Assembly (NCBI RefSeq): GCF_023656415.1
Contig: NZ_JAMOIL010000013.1
Span: forward strand, 62,001 to 126,000
Length of the DNA stretch: 64,000 nucleotides
Direction: 5' to 3'
Source: Nocardioides bruguierae
Lineage (GTDB): Bacteria > Actinomycetota > Actinomycetes > Propionibacteriales > Nocardioidaceae
The translations under genes and the position numbers were made by a program. The notes beneath the pieces were generated by a model. That model ran no database searches. It was not told the origin of the DNA and saw only the letters and a list, made by a program, of their open reading frames with translations. Below, piece after piece: positions 40,943 to 48,782 of the stretch; position 1 is the stretch's first letter, and the number at the start of each line of letters is the position of its first letter.

Positions 40943-42438
40943 TTGATCACCGCTTCCATGACGGCCTTCGCGATGGGGCCGCCGAGCAGGCCGCCCGCGA
41001 TCTCGCCGCGGGACAGGCCGGGGGCGTCCTGGATCATCACCGCGACGGCCACGGTCGGGTTCTCCGCCGGGGCGAAGGAGACGAACCACGCGTACGGCGA
41101 GGAGTCGGTGCCGCTCTGCGCGGTACCGGTCTTGCCGGCCACGCTGATGCCGGTGATGGCGGCGGGGCTGGCGGTGCCGTTGTCGACGGTCGAGACCATC
41201 ATGTCGGTGAGCTGGTCAGCGGTGTCGGAGCTGACCGCCTGCGACAGGGTCTCGGGGTCCGTGGTCTCGATGGACTCGAAGTCGGGGGACTGCACCTCGT
41301 CCACCAGGTAGGGCTTCATCACCTCGCCGCCGTTGGCGATGCCGGCCGCGACCATCGCCATCTGCAGCGGCGTGGCACGCACCTCGAACTGGCCGATGCC
41401 GCTCTGGCCGGTCTGCGGCTCGTCGGCGTCGTCGGGGAAGACGGAGGTGGCCTGGGGCGAGAGGTCGGTGAAGTACTGCTGGTTGAACCCGAACGCCTCG
41501 GCCTGCGCCGACAGCTTGTCGACGCCCAGCTCCACGGCCATCCGGGCGAACGTGGTGTTGCAGGAGTTCTCCAGCGCCTGGGTGAACGGGATGAGGTCGG
41601 TGCCGCAGTCGCGGCCCTCGTTGTCGATCAGGCCCGTGTCGCCGGTGGTCTGGGGCAGCTGGTAGGTCGCGCCGCCGGGCACGTCGTCGTCCTCGGTGTA
41701 GAGGCCGTCCTCGATGGCGGCGGCGGCGGTGACCAGCTTGAACGTGGAGCCCGGGGGCAGCGTCGTCTGCACCGCGCGGTTGACCAGCGGGGAGGAGTCG
41801 CCCCCCTGCTGGAGCCGGTCGGCCGTGCGCTGCACCTTCGTCAGGTCGTGGTCGGCCAGCGCGTTCGCGTTGAACGACGGCAGGCTGACCATGGCCAGGA
41901 TCTTGCCGGTGCGCGGCTCGAGCGCGACCACGGCGCCCTCGCCGTCGTCCCCGACGACGTCCAGCAGCCCGTCGTAGGCGGCCTGCTGAGCGCGGGCGTT
42001 GATCGTGAGCTTCACGTTGCCGCCGACCGACTCCTGGTTGGAGAGCAGGTCGACCAGGCGGGTGACGAAGAGGCGGTCGTCGCTGCCGGAGAGGACGTCG
42101 TCCTGGGTCTGCTCGACGAACTGCTGGCAGGAGGAGCAGGTGCCGGACTGGGCGTTGAAGTAGTTGTACCAACCCGTCAGCGGGGCGTAGAGCGGCGAGT
42201 CGGAGTAGGTCCGCTGGTACTCGTAGCGGTCGTCGGAGGGCTCCGAGGTGGCGATCGGGTCGTTGCCGACGAGGATCGCGCCGCGGGGCTGGGAGAACTC
42301 GGCGTCGACCGCGCGCCGGTTGTCGGCGCGGGAGTCGAGGCTGTCGGCGCGCCAGTACTGCAGGTAGGTCACGTTCAGCAGCAGCGCCAGGAACAGGACC
42401 AGGGCGAAGACGGAAATGGTGCGGATCGGCTTGTTCAT
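40939..42438 (-). CDS. pbpA: Penicillin-binding protein A (class B transpeptidase)
   Basis: Peptidoglycan transpeptidase of 499 residues. An N-terminal membrane anchor (~8-27) is followed by the dimerisation region and the transpeptidase domain, with the catalytic STFK (PPGSTFKLVTA), SCN (ENSCNTTF) and KTG (AGKTGTAQ) motifs. An unusual CSSC pair lies in the N-terminal extracytoplasmic region (SGTCSSCQQFVEQ), where relatives usually have no cysteines. The ATG overlaps rodA by four bases. It pairs with the SEDS glycosyltransferase encoded next to it. Confidence 0.95.
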   Translation of the reverse strand: MNKPIRTISVFALVLFLALLLNVTYLQYWRADSLDSRADNRRAVDAEFSQPRGAILVGNDPIATSEPSDDRYEYQRTYSDSPLYAPLTGWYNYFNAQSGTCSSCQQFVEQTQDDVLSGSDDRLFVTRLVDLLSNQESVGGNVKLTINARAQQAAYDGLLDVVGDDGEGAVVALEPRTGKILAMVSLPSFNANALADHDLTKVQRTADRLQQGGDSSPLVNRAVQTTLPPGSTFKLVTAAAAIEDGLYTEDDDVPGGATYQLPQTTGDTGLIDNEGRDCGTDLIPFTQALENSCNTTFARMAVELGVDKLSAQAEAFGFNQQYFTDLSPQATSVFPDDADEPQTGQSGIGQFEVRATPLQMAMVAAGIANGGEVMKPYLVDEVQSPDFESIETTDPETLSQAVSSDTADQLTDMMVSTVDNGTASPAAITGISVAGKTGTAQSGTDSSPYAWFVSFAPAENPTVAVAVMIQDAPGLSRGEIAGGLLGGPIAKAVMEAVIK

Positions 42439-43859
42439 CGCAGGCGCACCACCTGGGTGGCGTCGTCGTCCTCGTTCTCGTCGTCGGACAGGTCGGGCAG
42501 GGGACGGCGGGCCTGGTCGGAGACCCGCAGCAGCAGGGCGACGATCACCCAGTTGGCCACGAGCGAGGAGCCGCCGTAGGAGAGGAAGGGCGTGGTGAGG
42601 CCGGTGAGCGGGATCAGGCCGGTCACGCCGCCGACGACCACGAAGACCTGGAGCGCGAAGACGGAGCCGAGGCCGGCGGCCAGCAGCTTGCCGAAGCCGT
42701 CGCGGCTGATCAGCGCGATCCGCAGCGCCCGCTCCACGATGAGCCCGTAGATCAGCAGCACCGCGATCATCGCGGTCAGGCCGAGCTCCTCGCCGATGGA
42801 GGACATGATGAAGTCGGAGTAGGCGAACGGCACCCGGGTCGGGTCGCCCTCGCCGAAGCCGCGGCCGATCAGCCCGCCCCAGGCCATGCCGAACTGCGCC
42901 TCGACCGGCTGGAAGCCGGTGTCGTTGGTGCCCTCGCCGTAGTAGGCGAACGGGTCGAGCCAGACGTCGACGCGGGTCTTGACGTGGGAGACGAACAGGA
43001 ACGCCAGCACCGCGCCGGTGAGGAACATGCCGCCGCCCACCACGAGCCAGCCGGGGCGCTCGGTGGCGAGGTAGAGCATCGCCAGGAACAGGCCGAAGAA
43101 CAGCAGGCTGGAGCCCAGGTCGCGCTGGCCGACGAGGATCATCATGCTGATCCCCCACATCACCAGGATGGGGCCGAAGTCGCGGCCGCGGGGGAGGTCC
43201 AGGAAGAGCACCCGGCGCCCGGCCAGGGCCAGCGCGTCCTTGTGCAGCACCAGGTAGCCCGCGAACGCGATGACGAGCAGCACCTTGGCCACCTCGCCGG
43301 GCTGGAAGCTGAACGGCCCGACCGCGATCCAGATGCGGGCACCGTTCACCTCGCGCCCGAGCACGGGCAGCATCGGCAGCAGGAGCAGGACGACGGCGGC
43401 GAGGGCGCTGGTGTAGGTGAACCGGGCGAGGATGCGGTGGTCACGCAGCAGCACCAGCGTGAGGCAGAACAGCACCACGCCCAGGGTCATCCAGGTCAGC
43501 TGCTTGGCCGCGAACCCGGCGGTGCGGTCGGCGGCCTCGTAGGAGAGGTCGAGCCGGTGGATGACCGCCAGGCCGAGGCCGTTGAGCGCGGCCACCAGCG
43601 GCAGCAGCACCGGGTCGGCGTAGGGCGCCACGAGGCGGACGACGACGTGCGAGCCGAGCACCAGGGCGACCAGCCAGCCGCCGTAGCCCAGCATGTCCGC
43701 GGGGATCTCGCCCTGCATGCCGATGCCGACGGCGGCGTAGGCGCCGAGGCCGACGGCCAGCGCGAGGAGCAGCAGGAACAGCTCCGCGCCCCGGCGCTGC
43801 CGGTGCACGAAGCCGAAGGCCGCCGCGCTGCCGCTGCGGTCGTTGGTGGTGGCGCTCAC
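42435..43859 (-). CDS. rodA: RodA/FtsW-family SEDS glycosyltransferase
   Basis: Integral membrane peptidoglycan polymerase of 474 residues with about ten to twelve helices. SEDS motifs are visible: NGARIWIAVGPFSFQPGEVAK, GQRDLGSSLLFF and the C-terminal GLTTPFLSYGGSSLVANW. The N-terminal ~20 residues are cytoplasmic and the C-terminus is acidic (DLSDDENEDDDATQ). It lies in the pstP-rodA-pbpA order with four-base overlaps on both sides, so it partners PbpA. The subtype RodA over FtsW rests on this context. Confidence 0.93.
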   Translation of the reverse strand: MSATTNDRSGSAAAFGFVHRQRRGAELFLLLLALAVGLGAYAAVGIGMQGEIPADMLGYGGWLVALVLGSHVVVRLVAPYADPVLLPLVAALNGLGLAVIHRLDLSYEAADRTAGFAAKQLTWMTLGVVLFCLTLVLLRDHRILARFTYTSALAAVVLLLLPMLPVLGREVNGARIWIAVGPFSFQPGEVAKVLLVIAFAGYLVLHKDALALAGRRVLFLDLPRGRDFGPILVMWGISMMILVGQRDLGSSLLFFGLFLAMLYLATERPGWLVVGGGMFLTGAVLAFLFVSHVKTRVDVWLDPFAYYGEGTNDTGFQPVEAQFGMAWGGLIGRGFGEGDPTRVPFAYSDFIMSSIGEELGLTAMIAVLLIYGLIVERALRIALISRDGFGKLLAAGLGSVFALQVFVVVGGVTGLIPLTGLTTPFLSYGGSSLVANWVIVALLLRVSDQARRPLPDLSDDENEDDDATQVVRLR

Positions 43860-45241
43860 GAGGCGTCCTCGGCGGGCGCGCCCGGACCCATGGTCTCGGC
43901 CAGGTTCTCCACGATGGTGCGCGCGTCGGTCAGGTCGTCGGCCGACAGGCCGCCCCGGACCCGCTCGGCGTTGAAGTCCGAGAGCCGGTCGACCTCCACG
44001 TTGGTCTCCTCGTAGGGCTGGGAGAGGGCGATGCCGGGCAGCGAGGCGTTGATGCCCTGGTAGATGACCACCACCCCGTCGTCCTGGCCCACGTAGTACT
44101 GCTCCTGGCTCCACGAGTAGAGCGCGGCCACCCCGACCCACACGACCCCCACGAGGACGAGGGCGGCCAGGATGCGGCGCAGCCAGCCCAGGCGGCGTGG
44201 CGGACGCGGGGCGTAGCGCGCGGCCTCGGCGTCGAGCGGGTCGGTGCGGTAGGCGTGGACGTCGGCGGGCAGGTCGGGCAGCGGGGCGTCGATCGGCTCG
44301 ATCTCGCCGGTGTCGCCGGAGCGGTGCCCGCGGAAGAGGCCCGTGCCGAGGCCGCCGGCCAGGCCGCCGCGCGTGGAGCGGCGGCGCAGCTCGCTGGCCG
44401 CGCCCACCAGCATCGGCATGAGGTCGTCCAGCTCCGGGCGCTCGGCGGCCTGCTCGGGGGTCAGGACGTCGGCCACCACGCAGGTGACGTTGTCGCTGCT
44501 GCCGGCCTCGAGGCTGGCGCGGACCAGCTCGACGGCCGCGAAGTCCGGCGTGCCGGTGCGCAGGATGTCGGCCAGCCGGCTGTCCTCGAGGTAGCCGCTG
44601 GCGCCGTCGGAGCAGACCAGCAGCCGGTCGCCCGGCTCCAGCTCGACGAGGAACAGGTCGGGCTCGGCCTCGTGCACGCCGTCGAGGGCGCGCAGGATCA
44701 CGTTGCGGTGCGGGTGCACGCGCGCCTCGTCCTCGGTGATGCGGCCCTCGTCGATGAGGGTCTGGACGAAGGTGTGGTCCTGGGTGATCTGGGAGAGCCG
44801 GCCCTCGCGCAGCAGGTAGGCGCGGCTGTCGCCCACGTGCCCGACCGCGGCGAGGTTGCCGGAGACGTGCAGGACGGTGGCCGTCGTCGAGGTGCCGGAG
44901 ATCTCCGGGTCGTCGTCGACGGCGCGGCCGATACGGGCCGCGGCCTGCTGGATGCCCGCCGCCGTGCGCGTGAGCAGCTGCTGACCGCCCACGTCGGGCG
45001 GGGTGTCGGAGTCCAGGCGCCGCAGCTGGCTGACGGCCGTGGACGAGGCGATGTCACCGCGCGCCGCGCCGCCGACGCCGTCGCACACGGTGAGCAGGTG
45101 CGGGCCGGCGTAGCCGGAGTCCTGGTTGTCCTTGCGGACCCGCCCCACGTCCGAGATCGCCGACCAGTGCAGGCGCAGGTCGGTGCGCCCGCCGGCGTCG
45201 CCGGGGGTGTGCGCGTCGGAGCCGGTGGGCGCGTCGCTCAC
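43856..45241 (-). CDS. pstP: PP2C-family Ser/Thr protein phosphatase
   Basis: Membrane-bound phosphatase of 461 residues that reverses PknA/PknB phosphorylation. The PP2C domain covers ~25-265 with metal-binding motifs RKDNQDSG, CDGVGGAARG, GDSRAYLL, CSDGASGYL and GSSDNVT. A membrane helix lies near 342-362 (LRRILAALVLVGVVWVGVA), followed by a ~95-residue extracytoplasmic domain. The GTG start overlaps fhaB by four bases and the stop overlaps rodA by four. Confidence 0.95.
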   Translation of the reverse strand: MSDAPTGSDAHTPGDAGGRTDLRLHWSAISDVGRVRKDNQDSGYAGPHLLTVCDGVGGAARGDIASSTAVSQLRRLDSDTPPDVGGQQLLTRTAAGIQQAAARIGRAVDDDPEISGTSTTATVLHVSGNLAAVGHVGDSRAYLLREGRLSQITQDHTFVQTLIDEGRITEDEARVHPHRNVILRALDGVHEAEPDLFLVELEPGDRLLVCSDGASGYLEDSRLADILRTGTPDFAAVELVRASLEAGSSDNVTCVVADVLTPEQAAERPELDDLMPMLVGAASELRRRSTRGGLAGGLGTGLFRGHRSGDTGEIEPIDAPLPDLPADVHAYRTDPLDAEAARYAPRPPRRLGWLRRILAALVLVGVVWVGVAALYSWSQEQYYVGQDDGVVVIYQGINASLPGIALSQPYEETNVEVDRLSDFNAERVRGGLSADDLTDARTIVENLAETMGPGAPAEDAS

Positions 45242-45714
45242 TTGCGCAGCTCCAGGATGGTCTTGCCGATCCTGACCTGCGTCCCGAGCGTGATGGTGGT
45301 GGGCTGGGTGATCCGCACGGTGCCGATGTAGGTGCCGTTGGTGGAGCCGAGGTCCTCGACGAACCACTGGTCCTCCGAGGCCGCCACGCGGGCGTGCCGG
45401 GTGGAGACGTAGTCGTCGTCCAGGCGGATGGCGGCGTCCGTGCCGCGGCCGATGAGCAGCGGGGCGTCGGCCAGCTCGGCGCGCTCGCCGACGTTGCTGC
45501 CGGCGGTCACGATCAGGTGGGTCGGGGAGCCGCGGCGCTGCGTCGGCGGCTTCGCCTTCTTCTTGCGCTCACGGCCCTTGGCCCCGGCCTTGTCGGGCTC
45601 GGGCACGCGCGCGCCGAACATGTCGGAGCGCACCACCGAGATGGCGGAGAGCACGAAGATCCACAGCACGGCCAGGTAGCCGATGCGGATCAGCAGCAGG
45701 GTCAGCTCAGACAC
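45238..45714 (-). CDS. fhaB: FHA domain protein FhaB
   Basis: Phosphothreonine-binding protein of 158 residues. An N-terminal hydrophobic segment (~6-25) can anchor it in the membrane. After a basic linker (KGRERKKKAK) comes one FHA domain (~75-155) with the ligand-binding GRG, STRHA and STNGTY residues. FhaB in mycobacteria (FipA) is a PknA/PstP partner in division. It overlaps fhaA by eight bases and pstP by four. Confidence 0.95.
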   Translation of the reverse strand: MSELTLLLIRIGYLAVLWIFVLSAISVVRSDMFGARVPEPDKAGAKGRERKKKAKPPTQRRGSPTHLIVTAGSNVGERAELADAPLLIGRGTDAAIRLDDDYVSTRHARVAASEDQWFVEDLGSTNGTYIGTVRITQPTTITLGTQVRIGKTILELRK

Positions 45715-46423
45715 CGGCGTCCTCCTCGTGGACCACGCGCACGCGCAGGGTGGTGCTGCCGACGCGCACCTCGGTGCCGTCGTCGGCCACCGCGCGGCCC
45801 ATCTTCTGGCCGTTGACGGTCATGCCGTTGGTCGAGCCCAGGTCGATCACGTCGATGTGCAGGCCGGCACGGCCCTGCTCGACGCGGAACTCCACGTGCC
45901 GGCGCGAGACGCCCGGGTCGTTGATGCGGACGTCGGCCTCGTTGCCGCGCCCGACGACCAGGCCGGGCGTCGTCAGCGGGTGCTGGGTGCCGTTGACCTC
46001 GAGCAGCGCGCGGGCGCGTCCGACCATCGTCGGGGTCGCCTGGCTGGTCACCTTCGCCTCGGCGCGCGAGCGCACCCGGAAGCGACCGGTGGTCAGGTCC
46101 TCGGCGAGCTCGAAGTCGATCGTGACCGGGCCGGGGAAGGAGTAGGAGTTCAGCTCCGCGTGCTCGGTGACCTGCTGCGTGAGGTCCTCGGCCATCGCGG
46201 AGTCGTAGGGGGCCAGGCGCTCGAGGTCGCTGGCGGCCAGCTCCACGACGAAGCTGTTCGGCACCAGGCGGCGCTGGCGGGAGAGGATCTGGGCGTTGTT
46301 GTCGCACTCGCGCTGGAGGGCGGCCGCGATCTCGACGGGCTGCACCGCCGAGCGGAACGCGCGGGCGAAGGCGCCGGAGATGACCTCCTCGAGTCGACGC
46401 TCGAAGCGCTGTAGTCCGCTCAC
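45707..46423 (-). CDS. fhaA: FHA domain protein FhaA (DUF3662)
   Basis: Protein of 238 residues beginning with the DUF3662 domain (VSGLQRFERRLEEVISGAFARAF, residues ~1-120, shown here in part) and ending with an FHA domain (~140-235: VVGRGNEADV, SRRHVEF, STNGMTVNG). The long disordered linker of mycobacterial FhaA is largely missing. FhaA binds the phosphorylated MviN pseudokinase there, so the pseudokinase at 1.8 kb may be its partner. The GTG at 46423 has GGAGGAG upstream; it is first in the operon. Confidence 0.93.
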   Translation of the reverse strand: MSGLQRFERRLEEVISGAFARAFRSAVQPVEIAAALQRECDNNAQILSRQRRLVPNSFVVELAASDLERLAPYDSAMAEDLTQQVTEHAELNSYSFPGPVTIDFELAEDLTTGRFRVRSRAEAKVTSQATPTMVGRARALLEVNGTQHPLTTPGLVVGRGNEADVRINDPGVSRRHVEFRVEQGRAGLHIDVIDLGSTNGMTVNGQKMGRAVADDGTEVRVGSTTLRVRVVHEEDAGV

Positions 46424-46778
46424 GCGTCTCCTCCGTTCTCGTCCTGGCTGCTCGTGGGCTGCTCGTGTCGGCTGCTGGTGCTGCCTGCTGGTGCTCGCTG
46501 CCGCGGGGCGCTCGGCCCCGCCTGCACGTGGGCAGGCTGGCAGTCGGGGCGGTCCCCGGATCGTGGCGATCGTAACGAAGCGGCCTGAGTGCAGCAGCCT
46601 CGCCGCGTCGGCGGTGACCATTCCTCGTGCGCGCGAGGCTGCCCTCACCCCGTCGGTTCCGGGCCCCGGTCGGGCCGAGCCTGCTGCTCGGCGCCGCTCG
46701 ACGGACGGCGGTCGGACGGCGGGGTCGCGCCGGTTTGGGTGCCTGAGCAGGGCTGCCGTATGGTTCATCTCGGTTCAC
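46424..46778. other. Intergenic region between fhaA and tRNA-Leu
   Basis: 355 bases with no gene seen. It must hold the fhaA operon promoter (minus strand) and the tRNA promoter. A 7-bp hairpin GCGGGGC / GCCCCGC (46503-46521) and CTGCTGGTGCT-like direct repeats near 46455-46495 are visible. Confidence 0.5.
46735..46764 (+). promoter_or_regulatory. Promoter of tRNA-Leu
   Basis: TTGGGT (46735-46740) and TATGGT (46759-46764) with an 18-base spacer, placed 15 bases before the tRNA. Confidence 0.65.
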
Positions 46779-46862
46779 GCGCGAGTGGCGGAATAGGCAG
46801 ACGCGCACGGTTCAGGTCCGTGTGTCCGAAAGGACGTGGGGGTTCAACTCCCCCCTCGCGCA
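46779..46862 (+). tRNA. tRNA-Leu(CAG)
   Basis: An 84-base class II tRNA with acceptor GCGCGAG/CTCGCGC, anticodon arm CACGG-TTCAGGT-CCGTG (CAG), a variable arm (GTCCGAAAGGAC) and T-arm GGTTCAACT. CCA is not encoded. Confidence 0.97.
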
Positions 46863-46966
46863 CCGTGAGCAGCAGGCCTCGGTCGATCAGACCGGGGCCT
46901 GCTGTCATTTCTCCCCCTGCCCGCCGGCCGTGGCCCGGCGCCCCGGCCGGTGGCAGCATCGGGGGC

Positions 46967-47308
46967 GTGGACGAGGAGCACGGCGCCGAGACCGACCCCC
47001 GCACCGACCCCCGCACCGGCGCTGGGCTCGGCGTCTCGGTGAGCCGGCGGGTGCACGAGGGCGAGCGGCCGGGCTACGTGGTGCGCGACGAGCCGCTCGG
47101 TCCCCACGACTCCGGCTGGCAGCTCCTCGTGGGCGACGAGACGCCGGCCGAGCTCGACGACCCGTTCGCGATCGCGGTGCTCCCGCTGGCCGAGGTGGCC
47201 CGCCGGTGGCCGGCCCTGGCCGCGGTGCTGCGCGACGGGCCGCTGGGCGGGGAGTGGGTCCGCGACGCCGCGTCCGGGCGCTACGTCCCCCGCCCGGGTG
47301 AGGCCTGA
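46967..47308 (+). CDS. DUF2185/Imm33-like protein
   Basis: Small protein of 113 residues. GVSVSRRVHEG, RDEPLGPHDSGWQLLVGDE and the C-terminal SGRYVPRP match the DUF2185 family, also described as immunity protein Imm33. No toxin gene is adjacent, so an immunity role is not supported by context. The first ~20 residues are acidic and variable (DEEHGAETDPRTDPRT). The GTG at 46967 is preceded by GGGGG. It ends before the nrd promoter region. Confidence 0.75.
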   Translation: MDEEHGAETDPRTDPRTGAGLGVSVSRRVHEGERPGYVVRDEPLGPHDSGWQLLVGDETPAELDDPFAIAVLPLAEVARRWPALAAVLRDGPLGGEWVRDAASGRYVPRPGEA

Positions 47309-47333
47309 GGCTTGCTCCGCCTGATGTGACGCG

Positions 47334-47380
47334 ACACAAGATGTAGATGGTTACATCGCTGTGATTCGCGTATATGGTGG
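47334..47380 (+). promoter_or_regulatory. Candidate NrdR box pair and nrd promoter
   Basis: ACACAAGATGTAGATG (47334-47349) matches 11 of 16 positions of the NrdR box (ACACWATATATWGTGT as I recall it). TTCGCGTATATGGTGG (47365-47380) matches the TATAT and GTG core. The starts are 31 bases apart, the usual three-turn spacing of paired NrdR boxes. TATATG (47371-47376) could be the -10. GATGTA / TACATC also forms an inverted repeat (47340-47357). Confidence 0.45.
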
Positions 47381-47602
47381 TGCTTGCAGCTGGTTCGACG
47401 CCTCAACCCAGGGGCGTCGTCGCAAGAGGGAACCCGGTTCGACTCCGGGACTGCCCCGCAGCGGTGAGTGGGAACGACCTCCGTCTCCTGGAACGACAGG
47501 AAGCACTGGGACCACCGATCACGGTCCTGGGAAGCGACGGACAGTAGGGAGGAGCGCGAGCTCCTGCGCCCACGAGTCCGAAGACCTGCCAGTGCCCACC
47601 AC
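47374..47602 (+). ncRNA. Cobalamin riboswitch
   Basis: Conserved B12-box elements are clear: GAGGGAACCCGGTTCGACTC (around 47425-47444), then GGGACTGCCCCGCAGCGGTGA and, near the 3' end, GAGTCCGAAGACCTGCC. It lies in the 475-base leader of nrdB. From 47603 to 47783 the expression platform may use CCCACC-ACCA-GGTGGG-like pairing and a GGTG-GAGGAGGG-CACC hairpin that covers the nrdB ribosome site. B12 should repress this class I reductase when a B12-dependent class II enzyme can work. Confidence 0.93.
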
Positions 47603-47783
47603 CAGGTGGGGTCCGCGACCTCGAGGGAGGGTCAGGGGATCGAACCAGCACTGCGCGGCTCGGCAGCTCTTCGCCACCCGCCGGCGCTGCCGACGTCCTC
47701 ACCGCCTCCTCCGCAGCGGATGCACCGGAACACATCCGACATCCAGCGCCGGCCGAGGGGGCCGGTGGAGGAGGGCACCGCCC

Positions 47784-48782
47784 ATGATCGACACCACGGG
47801 TCTGCGCATCCGGACCGAGAAGTCCGCCTACGTCTTCGACTACCCGATGGCCGAGGAGCTGGCGAAGAAGCAGCGCAGCATCTTCTGGACCGCGGAGGAG
47901 ATCCCGGTCGAGAACGACAAGCAGGACTTCCTCGTCACCATGACCCCGGCCGAGCAGGCGGCGGTGCGGACGACGCTGAAGCTGTTCACCATCTACGAGC
48001 TGATCCTCGGCGGCGAGGTGTGGGGCGACCGCCTCTTCCACGCGTTCCCGCGGCCCGAGGTGCAGATGATGACGAACGCGTTCTCCTTCGCCGAGCTCAA
48101 CATGCACGCGCCCTTCTACGCCAAGCTCAACAAGACGCTCATGATCGACACCGAGGAGTTCTACGACTCCTACAAGAACGACCCGGTGCTCGCCGAGCGG
48201 ATCGAGTTCGTCTGGGAGGCCATCGCCGACGAGGACCTCCTCTTCGCGCTCAGCGTCTTCACGCTGATGGAGAACTGCGTCCTCTACTCCAGCTTCGCGT
48301 TCCTCAAGCACTTCCAGTCCGGCGGCAAGAACCTGCTGCAGAACGTCATCAGCGGCATCAACTTCTCCGCGCGTGACGAGAACCTGCACGCCACCGGCGG
48401 TGCCTGGCTGTTCAACACCACGCTCGACGAGTGGGCCGACACGGTGCCCGCGGCCGAGTACGAGCGCGAGCGCGACGCCCTGTTCGCCCGGGTGCGGGGC
48501 GTGGCGGAGTACGTCTACGCCCACGAGGCGCGGATCGTGGAGATGCTCTTCGCCCACGGTCCGATCGACGGCATCGACCAGGCCGACCTGGAGGTCTTCG
48601 TCCGCTCCCGGGTGAACCTCACGCTGGAGAACATGCGGATGGAGCCGCTGTTCGTCGTCGACGACAACCCCGTGGCCGAGTGGTTCTATCCCGGCATCAA
48701 CGGCACCCAGTTCCACGACTTCTTCCAGGTCACCGGCAACGAGTACAACCGCACGATCGGCGAGACGGAGTTCGTGTTCTGA
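47784..48782 (+). CDS. nrdB: Class I ribonucleotide reductase small subunit
   Basis: Radical-bearing subunit of 332 residues. Likely metal ligands are E72, E104, H108, E163, E199 and H202, with the radical tyrosine Y112 four residues after H108. The first Glu-His pair has spacing E-x3-H (AELNMH), not the usual E-x2-H, whereas the second (RDENLH) is normal. Sequence style (HAPFYAKLN, VLYSSFAFLKHFQ) is closer to short phage-like NrdB proteins than to E. coli NrdB. GGAGGAGGG precedes the ATG. Control by the B12 riboswitch is expected. Confidence 0.93.
   Translation: MIDTTGLRIRTEKSAYVFDYPMAEELAKKQRSIFWTAEEIPVENDKQDFLVTMTPAEQAAVRTTLKLFTIYELILGGEVWGDRLFHAFPRPEVQMMTNAFSFAELNMHAPFYAKLNKTLMIDTEEFYDSYKNDPVLAERIEFVWEAIADEDLLFALSVFTLMENCVLYSSFAFLKHFQSGGKNLLQNVISGINFSARDENLHATGGAWLFNTTLDEWADTVPAAEYERERDALFARVRGVAEYVYAHEARIVEMLFAHGPIDGIDQADLEVFVRSRVNLTLENMRMEPLFVVDDNPVAEWFYPGINGTQFHDFFQVTGNEYNRTIGETEFVF

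Noticed and set aside
46967..47308. Toxin-immunity pair based on the Imm33-like protein
   Set aside because: No toxin-like gene is adjacent; the neighbours are a tRNA and the nrd operon.
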